A DNA stretch of 64,000 nt, taken from contig NZ_NCSM01000007.1 of the NCBI RefSeq assembly GCF_002224125.1, positions 251,839-315,838 on the forward strand, read 5' to 3'. Below the pieces are notes generated by a model. That model worked only from the letters and a program-made list of their open reading frames with translations. It ran no database searches and was not told the DNA's origin. Positions 8,834 to 17,285 of the stretch are shown piece by piece. The DNA is from Streptomyces sp. NBS 14/10. Lineage in GTDB: Bacteria > Actinomycetota > Actinomycetes > Streptomycetales > Streptomycetaceae. The stretch's first letter is position 1, and every line of letters begins with the position of its first letter. Made by a program: the position numbers and the translations under genes.

Positions 8834-9514
8834 TTGTTGGAACATTTGGGGTCGCTGACCAACACCCCATGGATTTACGCGGTTGTCGGCATGTCCGTTC
8901 TCCTTGACGTGTTCCTCCCCGTCCTGCCAAGCGGTGTCCTCGTCATCACGGCGGCCACCGCCGCCGCCGGAACCACCGTGGACGCGGTGGGCGTCGTACG
9001 CGTCCAGGCGGGCGCAGCCGACTTCTCCCAGATGTTCGCCCTCATGCTGTGCGCCGCCACCGCCTCCGTCCTCGGCGACATGGTCGCCTACCGGCTGGCC
9101 TGGCGCGGCAGCGACCGCCTCGACCGCGCCATCGCCCGCTCCCGCCGACTGACCTCCGCCCAGGAGAAGTTGGGCACGGCGCTGGTCAAGGGCGGCGGCG
9201 CGCTGGTCGTCATAGCCCGCTTCGCGCCCGCCGGACGATCCGTCGTCAGCCTCGGCGCGGGCGCGGCCCACCGCCGGGCCAAGGAGTTCCTGCCCTGGTC
9301 GGCGGTTGCCGGACTGGCCTGGGCCGCTTACAGCGTGAGCCTGGGTTACGTGGGCGGCCAGTGGCTCGGCGCCACCTGGCTGGGCACGGCGGTCTCGGTG
9401 CTCGCGCTCTTCGCGGCCGGCGCGGGCGCGGCGTTCGTGATGAAGCGCCCCGTCGACGAGGAGCAGCCGCTCCCGGCGGCGCAGCCGGCGGTGAGCGGAG
9501 CCGGACAGGCGTAG
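8834..9514 (+). CDS. DedA-like (SNARE-associated/VTT domain) membrane protein
   Basis: The protein has several membrane helices and the DedA pattern: a re-entrant LLDVFLPVLPSGVLVI near the start and a FAPAGRSVVSLGAG motif resembling the conserved FxRxxPxxR(x)3xxxAG. DedA proteins are lipid scramblases or transporters. An ORF extends upstream to an ATG at 8726. The TTG at 8834 lies just after GGGAGAA and gives the N-terminus LEHLGSLTNTPW, which looks like relatives. The adjacent TTG at 8837 is also possible. Confidence 0.78.
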   Translation: MLEHLGSLTNTPWIYAVVGMSVLLDVFLPVLPSGVLVITAATAAAGTTVDAVGVVRVQAGAADFSQMFALMLCAATASVLGDMVAYRLAWRGSDRLDRAIARSRRLTSAQEKLGTALVKGGGALVVIARFAPAGRSVVSLGAGAAHRRAKEFLPWSAVAGLAWAAYSVSLGYVGGQWLGATWLGTAVSVLALFAAGAGAAFVMKRPVDEEQPLPAAQPAVSGAGQA

Positions 9515-9664
9515 GCAGAGCCGACCCCCTCAACCGACGCGACGCCACTCGGCACCACTCGATGTCACACGACACCGCACGACGCCGCTCGATGTCACGA
9601 GAAGACCTGGCCCCGCGGACCCGGCCGGAAGCCCTGATCCCGCGGACCCGCTCACGGAACGCGC

Positions 9665-9689
9665 GAATTCCGGATCCGGCCCGGAATTC
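9665..9689. promoter_or_regulatory. Inverted repeat before the transglycosylase promoter
   Basis: Nine-bp arms GAATTCCGG and CCGGAATTC flank 7 nt. They sit just upstream of a TACCGT -10-like element (9694-9699), so an operator role is possible. Confidence 0.4.
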
Positions 9690-9705
9690 CGGCTACCGTC
9701 CCCTC

Positions 9706-9741
9706 ATGCGCATCCCCGTCCCTCCGGCGCCCGCATGGTGA
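9706..9741 (+). CDS. Possible 11-codon leaderless upstream ORF
   Basis: An ATG 6 nt after a TACCGT element opens an ORF of 11 codons (MRIPVPPAPAW). It ends with a TGA that overlaps the ATGGTG start of the transglycosylase gene. The downstream start has no Shine-Dalgarno sequence, so translation may be coupled. This is inference only. Confidence 0.35.
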   Translation: MRIPVPPAPAW

Positions 9742-10421
9742 CCCGCCGAAGCCGTACCACCGCCACCCTCGTCGGCGCCGCCCTGGTGCTCGCCGCCGGG
9801 ATCCTCGTCGTACGGCACTTCACCGCCCCCTCGGAGCCCGAGCTTCCGACCATCCCCGCGGCCGAGCGCCCGGTGGTCGAGGCGGCCGCCCGCGCCTGCC
9901 CCAAGGTGAACGTGCCGCTGCTGGCCGCGCAGATCCACGCGGAGAGCGGCTGGCGGACGGACGCGGACTCCGGACATGCGCAGGGCATCTCGCAGTTCAC
10001 CCCGGAGACCTGGGCCGAGTGGGGCCGCGACGGGGACGGCGACGGAAAGGCCGATGTCTGGGAGCCCAAGGACGCCATCCCCTCGCAGGCCCGCTATATG
10101 TGCCATCTGTACGGCATGGTGAAATCCCTGCCCGGCAACCCGACCAAGCTGGCGCTGGCCGCGTACAACGCCGGTCCGACCGCGGTCCTCAAGGCCCGCG
10201 GGATCCCGAGGATCGCCGAGACCCGTGAGTACGTGGACCGCATCCTGAACACGCTGCTCCCCCAGTACCGCGAGAGCGAGGAGAAGTACGCGGCGGAGCA
10301 CTCGCGCTCGCCGCGCCCTTCTGCTCGCGTCTCACGCCCCTCCGACTCCGCCCCGTCCGACGCGGCCCTCAAAGCCGCCGACTCTGGTCCCTCCAGTCCC
10401 TCCGGCCTCTCCGGTCCGTGA
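9735..10421 (+). CDS. Membrane-anchored lytic transglycosylase
   Basis: An N-terminal hydrophobic segment (11-27) precedes an SLT fold with catalytic Glu70 in HAESGW, then AQGISQFTPETW and LALAAYNAGP, the usual Slt motifs. The C-terminal 50 residues are Ser/Pro-rich and low in complexity. The enzyme would cleave peptidoglycan glycan strands outside the membrane. No Shine-Dalgarno sequence is visible. It converges on the alpha/beta hydrolase gene with no gap. Confidence 0.88.
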   Translation: MVTRRSRTTATLVGAALVLAAGILVVRHFTAPSEPELPTIPAAERPVVEAAARACPKVNVPLLAAQIHAESGWRTDADSGHAQGISQFTPETWAEWGRDGDGDGKADVWEPKDAIPSQARYMCHLYGMVKSLPGNPTKLALAAYNAGPTAVLKARGIPRIAETREYVDRILNTLLPQYRESEEKYAAEHSRSPRPSARVSRPSDSAPSDAALKAADSGPSSPSGLSGP

Positions 10422-11204
10422 TCACGCGTCCGCCGCCATGAAGTCCTCGACGGCGCGTACGAGTTCGAGCGGCGACTCGTCGGCGGGATAGTGCCCGGCA
10501 CCGGGCAGTTCGACGAGTTCGGCGCGCGGATACCAGCGCAGCCAGGTCTGCCGCATCAGCTCCGCCGTCAGCGCCGGATCCTGCGCCCCGACCACCACCC
10601 GGACCGGCACCCGGGAGCCCAGGATGTCCTCGTGGAAGTCCTCCAGGGCCCAGGAGTCCAGCCAGGCCCGGAACGCCTTGGCGTCGCTGTGCTCCAGCGA
10701 GTGCCGGACCATCATGTCGAGCCAGGCGGCGGGGTGGCGGCCGCCGGTGGTGTAGTCGATGATCGCCCGCCGGCTCTCGGGGCGCTCGGCCGCGGAGGTG
10801 AACAGCTCCCACTGCTCCCCCTCCATCGGCATCCCGCTCGCGGGCACGGGGGCGACCCCGACCAGCCGCCCCACCCGGTCGGGGACGGCGGCCACGACGC
10901 GCTGGGCGACGGCGCCGCCCATCGAGTGCCCGAGGAGCGAGAACCGCTGCCAGCCGAGGTGATCGGCGAGCGCGAGCAGATCGCGGCCCGCCTCGCCGGT
11001 GGTGTACTCACCGCGGATGTCCCGCGCCTCCCCGTAGCCGCGCAGATCGGGGAGTGCGTAGGTGAAGGCCCGACGGTCGATATGCGGCATCATGGCCGCG
11101 AAGGCGGCGCGGTCCGAGAACCAGCCGTGTATGGCCACGACCCGGTGCGGCCCTTCGCCGACGAGCTCGAACGGTGGAACGAGGGGTGGAACGATCGGTC
11201 CCAT
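10422..11204 (-). CDS. Alpha/beta-fold hydrolase
   Basis: This 260-residue protein has the nucleophile elbow GHSMGG (Ser94), an oxyanion HGWFSD near 26-31, catalytic Asp209 in GAQDP and His238 in GAGHYP. It therefore has a full triad. The family covers esterases and lipases with mixed substrates, so no substrate is assigned. It is transcribed away from the SpoIIE phosphatase gene. Confidence 0.88.
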   Translation of the reverse strand: MGPIVPPLVPPFELVGEGPHRVVAIHGWFSDRAAFAAMMPHIDRRAFTYALPDLRGYGEARDIRGEYTTGEAGRDLLALADHLGWQRFSLLGHSMGGAVAQRVVAAVPDRVGRLVGVAPVPASGMPMEGEQWELFTSAAERPESRRAIIDYTTGGRHPAAWLDMMVRHSLEHSDAKAFRAWLDSWALEDFHEDILGSRVPVRVVVGAQDPALTAELMRQTWLRWYPRAELVELPGAGHYPADESPLELVRAVEDFMAADA

Positions 11205-11525
11205 GGCACCTCCGGTCCCAGTCGAAGACGGGCGCGCGGCGCGCGTGCCCGTTGCCGGACAACGGTGTCGTCAACCGGCGGCCGCGGCAAGGCCGCTGCG
11301 CATATGCGAGCGAAGCCTGACCGTGATCTGACAGGCAACGGGGGCGGAACGCGCGGCTCGCCCGCTCACGCACGGCGCCGACCCGCTCACGTACGGTACG
11401 GACCTGGGCGCGCGACCGGCCCTTCTCCCGCCCCTTCTCCCGTCCCTTCCCCCGTGACCGCGCGTACCATAAGACGCGGGTCAGAGCTCCCCCAGCAGGC
11501 GCTGGAGGTACCACTCGGAGCACCG
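11205..11525. other. Divergent promoter region
   Basis: This 321-bp gap between the hydrolase and the phosphatase gene holds three near-identical pyrimidine-rich units (CCCTTCTCCCG, about 11,428-11,460) and a TACCAT -10-like element (about 11,465). No gene is seen. Confidence 0.4.
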
Positions 11526-12353
11526 ATGAACCGCCGCCGAAGCACCGCGCACGAATCCACCGAAGAGGCGCTGCGTTCCCTGGGGCGGCTGACCGCTCAG
11601 ATCCTCGAGCGGATCAAGCTGCAGCAGGCGCGGGTGGAGCTGGCCGTGGCCCTGCAGCGGCAGATGCTGCCCGCCGAACTGCCCGCGATCCCCGGTCTGC
11701 GGGCCGCGGCCCGCTACACACCCTCGCGGGACGGGCTGGACGTCGGCGGCGACTGGTACGACGCCTTCCCGCTGCCGGGCACCACCTCGGTCGGCTTCGC
11801 CATCGGCGACGTCCAGGGCCATGACGTGGAGGCGGCGGCCTTCATGGGCCAGGTCCGCACGGGGCTGCGCGCCGTCTGCACCACCACCTGCGACCCGGGC
11901 GAGGTGCTGCGCGGGGTCAACGAACTGCTCATCTCGATGGGCAGCGATCTCTTCACCACCTGCACCTTCGTCCGCTTCGACCCGGTCGCGGGCGAGCTGG
12001 CCTGCTCCCGCGCGGGCCATGTCCCGGCCATACAGGCCTCGGCCGACTCCCCGCCCGAGGTCGTCTGTGACCCGGGGGGCCTGCCGCTGGGGATCCAGAG
12101 CGGCGAGACCTATCCGGTGACCCGGCACCCGCTGACGCGGGCGGGAGCCTTCGTGCTGATCACGGACGGGGTGGTGGAAGGGCCGTCCTACCCGATCGAC
12201 CGGGGGCTGGCGGAGGTGTCGCGGCTGGTCGGCGCGGGCTACGACGCGGACGCGGAGGAGCTGGCCGCGCGGGTGAGCGAGGTCGCCGACCGTACCGGCC
12301 ACTGCGACGACGCGGCCGTGCTCGTGCTCCGCCACGACGGCGTACGGCCGTAG
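11526..12353 (+). CDS. SpoIIE-type PP2C serine phosphatase
   Basis: The 275-residue protein has a short helical N-terminus ending in VALQRQMLP, then the PP2C/SpoIIE domain: DVGGDWYDAF, IGDVQGHDVEAAA, ITDGVVEG and CDDAAVLVL supply the metal-binding aspartates. It has no PAS, GAF or kinase domain. Such enzymes reset anti-anti-sigma factors. CGGAG lies 5 nt before the ATG. The open frame runs far upstream, but that part is antisense to the hydrolase gene. A MASE1 sensor gene follows. Confidence 0.88.
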   Translation: MNRRRSTAHESTEEALRSLGRLTAQILERIKLQQARVELAVALQRQMLPAELPAIPGLRAAARYTPSRDGLDVGGDWYDAFPLPGTTSVGFAIGDVQGHDVEAAAFMGQVRTGLRAVCTTTCDPGEVLRGVNELLISMGSDLFTTCTFVRFDPVAGELACSRAGHVPAIQASADSPPEVVCDPGGLPLGIQSGETYPVTRHPLTRAGAFVLITDGVVEGPSYPIDRGLAEVSRLVGAGYDADAEELAARVSEVADRTGHCDDAAVLVLRHDGVRP

Positions 12354-12479
12354 CGCCCAGCCTGCCCGGCGCACCCGGCGTGCCGCCGTACATCCGACGG
12401 CGTCCCGGTTCCTCCGTGCGGCGGACGCCGCGCCGCGGCTCTGCGTGTCACCCGCACCGAACTGCGACGACGTTGTCTG

Positions 12480-13487
12480 ATGGCCGCTGTGGCAGGCGAT
12501 GACTGGATCCGGCGATACGGTGCCACGGGCCTGCGGATCGTCGCCGTCACGGCGGCCTATTACGGCGCGGCCCGGATCGGGCTGCTGCAGGAGCTGGTGC
12601 GCGGGCAGGTCACCCCGCTCTGGCCGCCCACCGGTATCGCCCTGGCCTGTCTGCTCCTGCTCGGCCTGCGCACCTGGCCGGGCATCACGCTGGGCGCCCT
12701 CCTGGTCAACGCGCCGATCGGCCCGACGGCCCTCGCGGTCGTCGCGATCGTGGCGGGCAACACCGTGGCCCCAGTGTGCTCGTATCTGCTGCTGCGACGA
12801 ATGGCGTTCCATACGGAGCTGAACCGGCTGCGGGACGCGCTGTCGCTGGTCTTCCTCGGCGCGCTGGCCGGCATGCTGATCAGCTCCACGGTGGGCACCG
12901 GTGTGCTCGTCCTGGAGGGCGCGCTCCCGGCCGACGCCTTCTGGCCGACCTGGTCGGTGTGGTGGACGGGGGACGCGATGGGGGTCCTGGTGGTCACACC
13001 GCTGCTGCTGGTGCTGAGCAGGGCCCGGCTGCCGCGTGACGTACCCGCCTACCGGTGGGCCGAGGCGGCGCTGCTGTTGGTGGTCACCACGGCCGTCGCG
13101 CTGCTCGCCACGCACTCGGTCGGCAGCCTGCTCTTCCTGGTCTTCCCCTTTCTGATCTGGGCTGCGCTGCGCTTCCAGCTCGCGGGGGCCGTCCCGTGCT
13201 CGCTCATCGTGTCGGTGTGCGCGATCCAGGCGACGGCGGCGGGGGTCGGCCCGTTCGCGGGACATACGCTGCTGGCGCGGATGGTCACCCTGCAGGCGTT
13301 CAACGGCTCCACCGCGCTGACCGCGCTGCTGCTGTCGGCGATCATCGCCGAGCGGAACCGTACCCGCCAGCAGATCGAGCTGATCTGCACCCAGCTCGCC
13401 GAGGTGGTGGTCCGGCTGGCGCCGGGTGACGTACTACGGCAGTGGCCGCCGCCGCGCCACGGCGAGCGGCCACCGGACTCCCCGTAG
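12480..13487 (+). CDS. MASE1-domain membrane sensor without an output domain
   Basis: About eight to ten hydrophobic helices and the MASE1 motifs PLWPPTGIALA and WTGDAMGVLVVTPLLL are visible. In most bacteria MASE1 is fused to a kinase, GGDEF or phosphatase domain. Here the protein ends soon after a short helical segment (IIAERNRTRQQIELICTQLA). The phosphatase encoded 126 bp upstream could be its partner, although that is only inferred from position. Confidence 0.85.
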   Translation: MAAVAGDDWIRRYGATGLRIVAVTAAYYGAARIGLLQELVRGQVTPLWPPTGIALACLLLLGLRTWPGITLGALLVNAPIGPTALAVVAIVAGNTVAPVCSYLLLRRMAFHTELNRLRDALSLVFLGALAGMLISSTVGTGVLVLEGALPADAFWPTWSVWWTGDAMGVLVVTPLLLVLSRARLPRDVPAYRWAEAALLLVVTTAVALLATHSVGSLLFLVFPFLIWAALRFQLAGAVPCSLIVSVCAIQATAAGVGPFAGHTLLARMVTLQAFNGSTALTALLLSAIIAERNRTRQQIELICTQLAEVVVRLAPGDVLRQWPPPRHGERPPDSP

Positions 13488-13497
13488 CGGCCCGCGT

Positions 13498-14856
13498 CTA
13501 TTTCAGCTCGCGCCAGTGAGTCGAGCTGCTGCCGTGCATATTGAATTCCTGGGCGAGGCCGGTCTGGTGGAGCCCTTGCATCTGCTTGCCGGTGACGGTG
13601 ACGCCCGCGATATCGAAGGACGTATTGTCATCCCAGTTGTACCGGTCCCAGACGTTCACCTGGTAGTCGAGGGACACCTTGGGCTTCCCGCCGTGCGGGC
13701 CGGGCTCCACACTCACGACTCCCGAATGGTTCACCATCGCGTGGCCGACGGCGAAATTCCAGTCACGGTCGCCCTGCTCGTACCCCTGCGCCTTCGTCTC
13801 CACCGGAATGGCCACCGGCCGGCCGCCCGACTTCTCGAACTCCTTCAGGGCCTTTTCCCGCCACTCGTCCTCATGCTTGGAGAGGTTGTCCGTGGCGGCC
13901 TTCCGGAATCCCTCGTCCTCGTCCCACATGCGGTCGATATCCAGATCCAGCGGCTTTCCGGACCCTCCGAGGTAGTGGGCCAACGCGCGGGCCCCCTGGT
14001 CGTAGCCCGCCAGACCGCCGCCCTTCGCCATGGCCTTCGCCTCGAGCTGGAACAGATAGTCCTTGTAGCCAGGATCGCGCGAGTGGAACTTCCCGGATCC
14101 CACATCCGCCGGCTTCCACTTGTACTGCGGGTCCGTGATCCCGGCCGCCACCAGCCCCAGCGCGTCGGCCTCCCAGACCCGGCCGCGCTGTTCCGGGCTG
14201 AGACCGTCCCAGATCTTGCGCAGTTCGGCACGCTGCTCGGGGTTCACCCCCTGGCCCAGCGCGGCGAGGTCGATGGCCCGGTCGATCTGGGCGTCCTTCA
14301 GCGAGTGGTATTGGGCATGGCCCGCGTTGTACGGGTCGCCGCCGTGGGTCTTGGCCAGCGCGCCCTTGACGATGCCGTCGACCTCGACGGCCCGGGCGAG
14401 CTGCCGGTTGACGCGGTTGGCGTACGCCTCCTGAGTGTCCAACTGCGCTTGCGTCCGTACCCCGTCGTCCCCCGGCGTATGGGGGTAGAGAAAGCGCACG
14501 GTGCCGTCGAAATTGTCGGAGAGCCGGAGCCCGTCGTCCTGCGCCTGCGCGACGATCGACTTGACGCCGGACTGAATCTCGGTCAGCTGTGAGTGGGCGT
14601 CCTCGAGGACGCTCCAGATGCCGCTGGCTTCCTTGTGCAGATCCGCGAACTCCTTCGCGGTCTTGCCGACGAATTCACGTGTGACATCCGCGTTGAGCCC
14701 GGCCCACCGCGCCCCCTCCGACTTCTTCTGCAGGCCCGAACCCGCGTCGTTCATCAGCCTCTTCAAGCCATCGACGGCGCACTTCCAGTCCGTGACCGCG
14801 GTGCCGAGCTTCCCCAGATCAACGCCGATGAGATCCGCGTAGGTGAGAGCCCCCAT
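13498..14856 (-). CDS. Large WXG-type protein, paralogue C; possible type VII secretion substrate
   Basis: The 452-residue protein starts with an alpha-helical domain of about 110 residues carrying a WxG turn (ARWAGLNADV), then a middle region (KGALAKTHGGDPYNAGH; NPEQRAELRKIWDGLS). It ends with a beta-rich part: DYQVNVWDRYNWD, then GLAQEFNMHGSSSTHW. The same layout is found in the protein at 15506-16954. It has no signal peptide or enzymatic motif that I can name. The end resembles, from memory, the tails of many actinobacterial WXG100-linked proteins. Function unknown. It begins 22 bp after the small partner gene and is probably in one operon with it. Confidence 0.75.
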   Translation of the reverse strand: MGALTYADLIGVDLGKLGTAVTDWKCAVDGLKRLMNDAGSGLQKKSEGARWAGLNADVTREFVGKTAKEFADLHKEASGIWSVLEDAHSQLTEIQSGVKSIVAQAQDDGLRLSDNFDGTVRFLYPHTPGDDGVRTQAQLDTQEAYANRVNRQLARAVEVDGIVKGALAKTHGGDPYNAGHAQYHSLKDAQIDRAIDLAALGQGVNPEQRAELRKIWDGLSPEQRGRVWEADALGLVAAGITDPQYKWKPADVGSGKFHSRDPGYKDYLFQLEAKAMAKGGGLAGYDQGARALAHYLGGSGKPLDLDIDRMWDEDEGFRKAATDNLSKHEDEWREKALKEFEKSGGRPVAIPVETKAQGYEQGDRDWNFAVGHAMVNHSGVVSVEPGPHGGKPKVSLDYQVNVWDRYNWDDNTSFDIAGVTVTGKQMQGLHQTGLAQEFNMHGSSSTHWRELK

Positions 14857-14878
14857 CGTCTTTCCCCCGCTGTTTCCG

Positions 14879-15382
14879 CTACTTCACCATCTTGGATATC
14901 TCAGAAACACTCACGGCCGACCCGTCCCGGTTGCGCAACGAGGCCGCGATCTGCGCGTCGTCGTTTCCGTGCGCCTTCTTCGAGTAGTCCAGGTGGTTGG
15001 AGATATGGGCGCACATCTGCAGCACGGTCTTCACCTGGGAAGTCCAGACGGACACCGTGGTGCTCAGCGCGTCGCCCATGGTGAAGTGGTGGTCGCTCAG
15101 CGCCTTGGCCGCCTGCATGGACGACCCCACGCCGTCCTTGTTGGCCCCGGCCCCGGCGATATCGGCGACCTTCTGCAACTCTCCGTGCAGGACGAATGCC
15201 TCATGGCCGACGGCGCCCAAGTCGTCCTGGTGCACGACCAGATCGGAGCGCCCGCCGCCGCTCGTGGCCGACACGCCTGCGCCGCCACCGCCCTCCGCGG
15301 GGAGCTGGTTGAGCCGCGTATGGGCGCTCTGCTGTCCGGCCGCGTCCGCCTTGAGTTGAGACCACTCGCTGTCGAATGACAT
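14879..15382 (-). CDS. Small WXG100-like helical protein
   Basis: This 167-residue protein opens with SEWSQLKADAAGQQSAHTRL and a Gly-rich stretch, then two long predicted helices. It resembles the small ESX/WXG100-type proteins that in Streptomyces sit beside large WXG proteins. It has a strong ribosome site (AGGAGGT) and lies between two paralogous large genes. A chaperone or co-secreted partner role is inferred. Confidence 0.7.
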   Translation of the reverse strand: MSFDSEWSQLKADAAGQQSAHTRLNQLPAEGGGGAGVSATSGGGRSDLVVHQDDLGAVGHEAFVLHGELQKVADIAGAGANKDGVGSSMQAAKALSDHHFTMGDALSTTVSVWTSQVKTVLQMCAHISNHLDYSKKAHGNDDAQIAASLRNRDGSAVSVSEISKMVK

Positions 15383-15505
15383 TCCCCGTTACCTCCTGTA
15401 GAGGACATCCGCGCATCCGGTGCCGCGGCCGTTCCTCCCCTGGCCACACCGCACCACAGCGCAGATCAAAACGCATGGTAGCTGAATCGGATGACATCAC
15501 TCCGG

Positions 15506-16954
15506 CTACGGCCGGACATACTTCGCGCCGCCCCCGGCCGGGGGCGGCCGGTCCTGGACCTTGGGCCCCGGCCCGTCGTACACGCCGTCCGGCCCCGGCT
15601 GCCGGAAGTCGTAGTGCGTCACCGAACTGCTGCCACGCATGTCGAAGTCCTCGGCCAGCCCCGCTTCCTGCAGTTTGGCCAGGTCCGGGTCTGGGGGATC
15701 CGTCAGATTGAGCTCGATCTCGTTATGGCTGTATCGATCCCAGACATTCACCTGATAGTCGAGGTAATACTCGGGCTTCCCGTACTCGTTGAGCCTCGCC
15801 GTCATCGCGCCGGAGACGTTGAACGTTCCGGTGCCGACGGCGTCACGCCAGTCCTGGTTGCCAAAACCGAAAGTCTGGCCCTTCGTTTCCACCGGAACGG
15901 TGACGGTCTGCCCGCCGGACTTGTCCAGCTCCTTGCGCGCCTGTTCCGCCCACTTTTCCTGATGGTCGACGATGGCCCACTCGACATCCTCGTACATGGG
16001 TTTGTCGTCGCGCAGCATGCTGTCGACGTCCAGATCATCAACAGGGGTTCCGGTGTGCGAGAGGTAGTGCTCCAGAGCCTGGCCGCCGTGGCTGAGGCCG
16101 TTCAGTTTGTCCCACGCCACCTTGCTTTTCGCCTCGAACAAGGTCCAGCGATCGCCCGCCGTCGGATCTCTCCATGCCCACCCCGGGTTCCCCTTGACCG
16201 TGGACTTCCACTTGTACTTCGGGGAGATGACCCCGGTATCCATCAGCTTTACCCGGTCGGCATCCCACAGTTGGCCGCGCAGCTCCGGGCTGAGCGCGTC
16301 CCAGAGCTTCCGCAACTCGGCCCGCTGCTTGGGGTTCACGTCCTTGCCGAGCGAGGCGAGCGCCATCGCCCGGTCGAGCGCGACGTCGTCGAGCGAGTCG
16401 TACCGCGTGTGCCCGGCGTCGTAGGGATCACCGCCGTGCATCTTGGCCAGCGCGCCCTTGACCAGGCCGTCGATCCGGATGGCCCGGGCCATCTTCGCGT
16501 TGACGCGGCGGTTGTACTCGTGCTGGACGTCCCGGTCGTGCTGGTCGGGGTCCATCTCAAACGGGTAGACGAACTTGACGGTGCCGTCCCAGTTGTCGGT
16601 GACCTGAAGCTTGACTTCTTTCGCCTGCTCGACGATCGACTTGATATTGGACTGGATCTCGGTGAGCTGAGAATGCGCGTCGTCGAGGACGTTCCAGATG
16701 GCGTTGGCTTCTTGGTGCAAATCCATGAGCTCTTCAGCCGTCTTCTTGACAAATTCGCGCGTGACGTCCGCGTTGAGCCCGACCCATCGAGCCCCTTCCG
16801 ACTTCTTCAACAAGCCGGAACTCGCGTCCTCCATCAGCCTTTTCAAACCGTCAACGGTCGACTTCCAGTCCGCGACCGCACCACCGAGCTTCCCCAGGTC
16901 GATTTCGACCATGTCATGGTAATTGAGACCGTCCAGATAGCTGGGACCGCTCAT
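15506..16954 (-). CDS. Large WXG-type protein, paralogue A; possible type VII secretion substrate
   Basis: The 482-residue protein is a clear paralogue of the one at 13498-14856: LGKLGGAVADWKSTVDGLKR near the start, a WxG turn (ARWVGLNADV), KGALAKMHGGDPYDAGH, NPKQRAELRKLWDALS, then DYQVNVWDRY and GLAEDFDMRGSSS. It has an extra Pro/Gly-rich tail of about 30 residues. The frame is open upstream to 17077, but the ATG at 16954 has GGGGGA ahead and aligns with the paralogue's start. Function unknown. Confidence 0.75.
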   Translation of the reverse strand: MSGPSYLDGLNYHDMVEIDLGKLGGAVADWKSTVDGLKRLMEDASSGLLKKSEGARWVGLNADVTREFVKKTAEELMDLHQEANAIWNVLDDAHSQLTEIQSNIKSIVEQAKEVKLQVTDNWDGTVKFVYPFEMDPDQHDRDVQHEYNRRVNAKMARAIRIDGLVKGALAKMHGGDPYDAGHTRYDSLDDVALDRAMALASLGKDVNPKQRAELRKLWDALSPELRGQLWDADRVKLMDTGVISPKYKWKSTVKGNPGWAWRDPTAGDRWTLFEAKSKVAWDKLNGLSHGGQALEHYLSHTGTPVDDLDVDSMLRDDKPMYEDVEWAIVDHQEKWAEQARKELDKSGGQTVTVPVETKGQTFGFGNQDWRDAVGTGTFNVSGAMTARLNEYGKPEYYLDYQVNVWDRYSHNEIELNLTDPPDPDLAKLQEAGLAEDFDMRGSSSVTHYDFRQPGPDGVYDGPGPKVQDRPPPAGGGAKYVRP

Positions 16955-17285
16955 GGCCTTTCCCCCGTCACTCCACCAGCTTGGCGATCGCAGACTAGCC
17001 GAACCGGATGATCTTGTTCCGGGCCCTGGAACGAAGGAAGAACGGGACATTACAGAGCCAATCCGCCGCGACGACATACATATGCGCAGGTGAATGCGCG
17101 GCGCCGGATACTCGCTGAACTTCTCCTGAACTCACCCGGGGCAAACTTCACCAAGAGTTCAGCGGCTCGACCGTCCCACTGCCGCCCCCGCGGCGAGACG
17201 GACCCGTGGAACACGCAACCCCGACCGAGCCGAGCACGTCCCCAAGAGTGCCCCGACGCAACCCCGCAAAGGACACCCGTACGAG
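16955..17285. other. Divergent promoter region with two direct 11-nt repeats
   Basis: This 331-bp gap separates the WXG cassette from the histidine phosphatase. On the minus strand two adjacent 11-nt units, GTTCAGGAGAA (17121-17131) and GTTCAGCGAGT (17110-17120), have the spacing of a PHO box but match its GTTCACC core only in part. Confidence 0.35.

Noticed and set aside
13498..16954. Colicin M-like lipid II hydrolase domain at the end of the WXG proteins
   Set aside because: A DRYNWD-like stretch recalled the colicin M region, but the required Asp/His/Arg pattern could not be matched by eye, so no enzymatic function is claimed.
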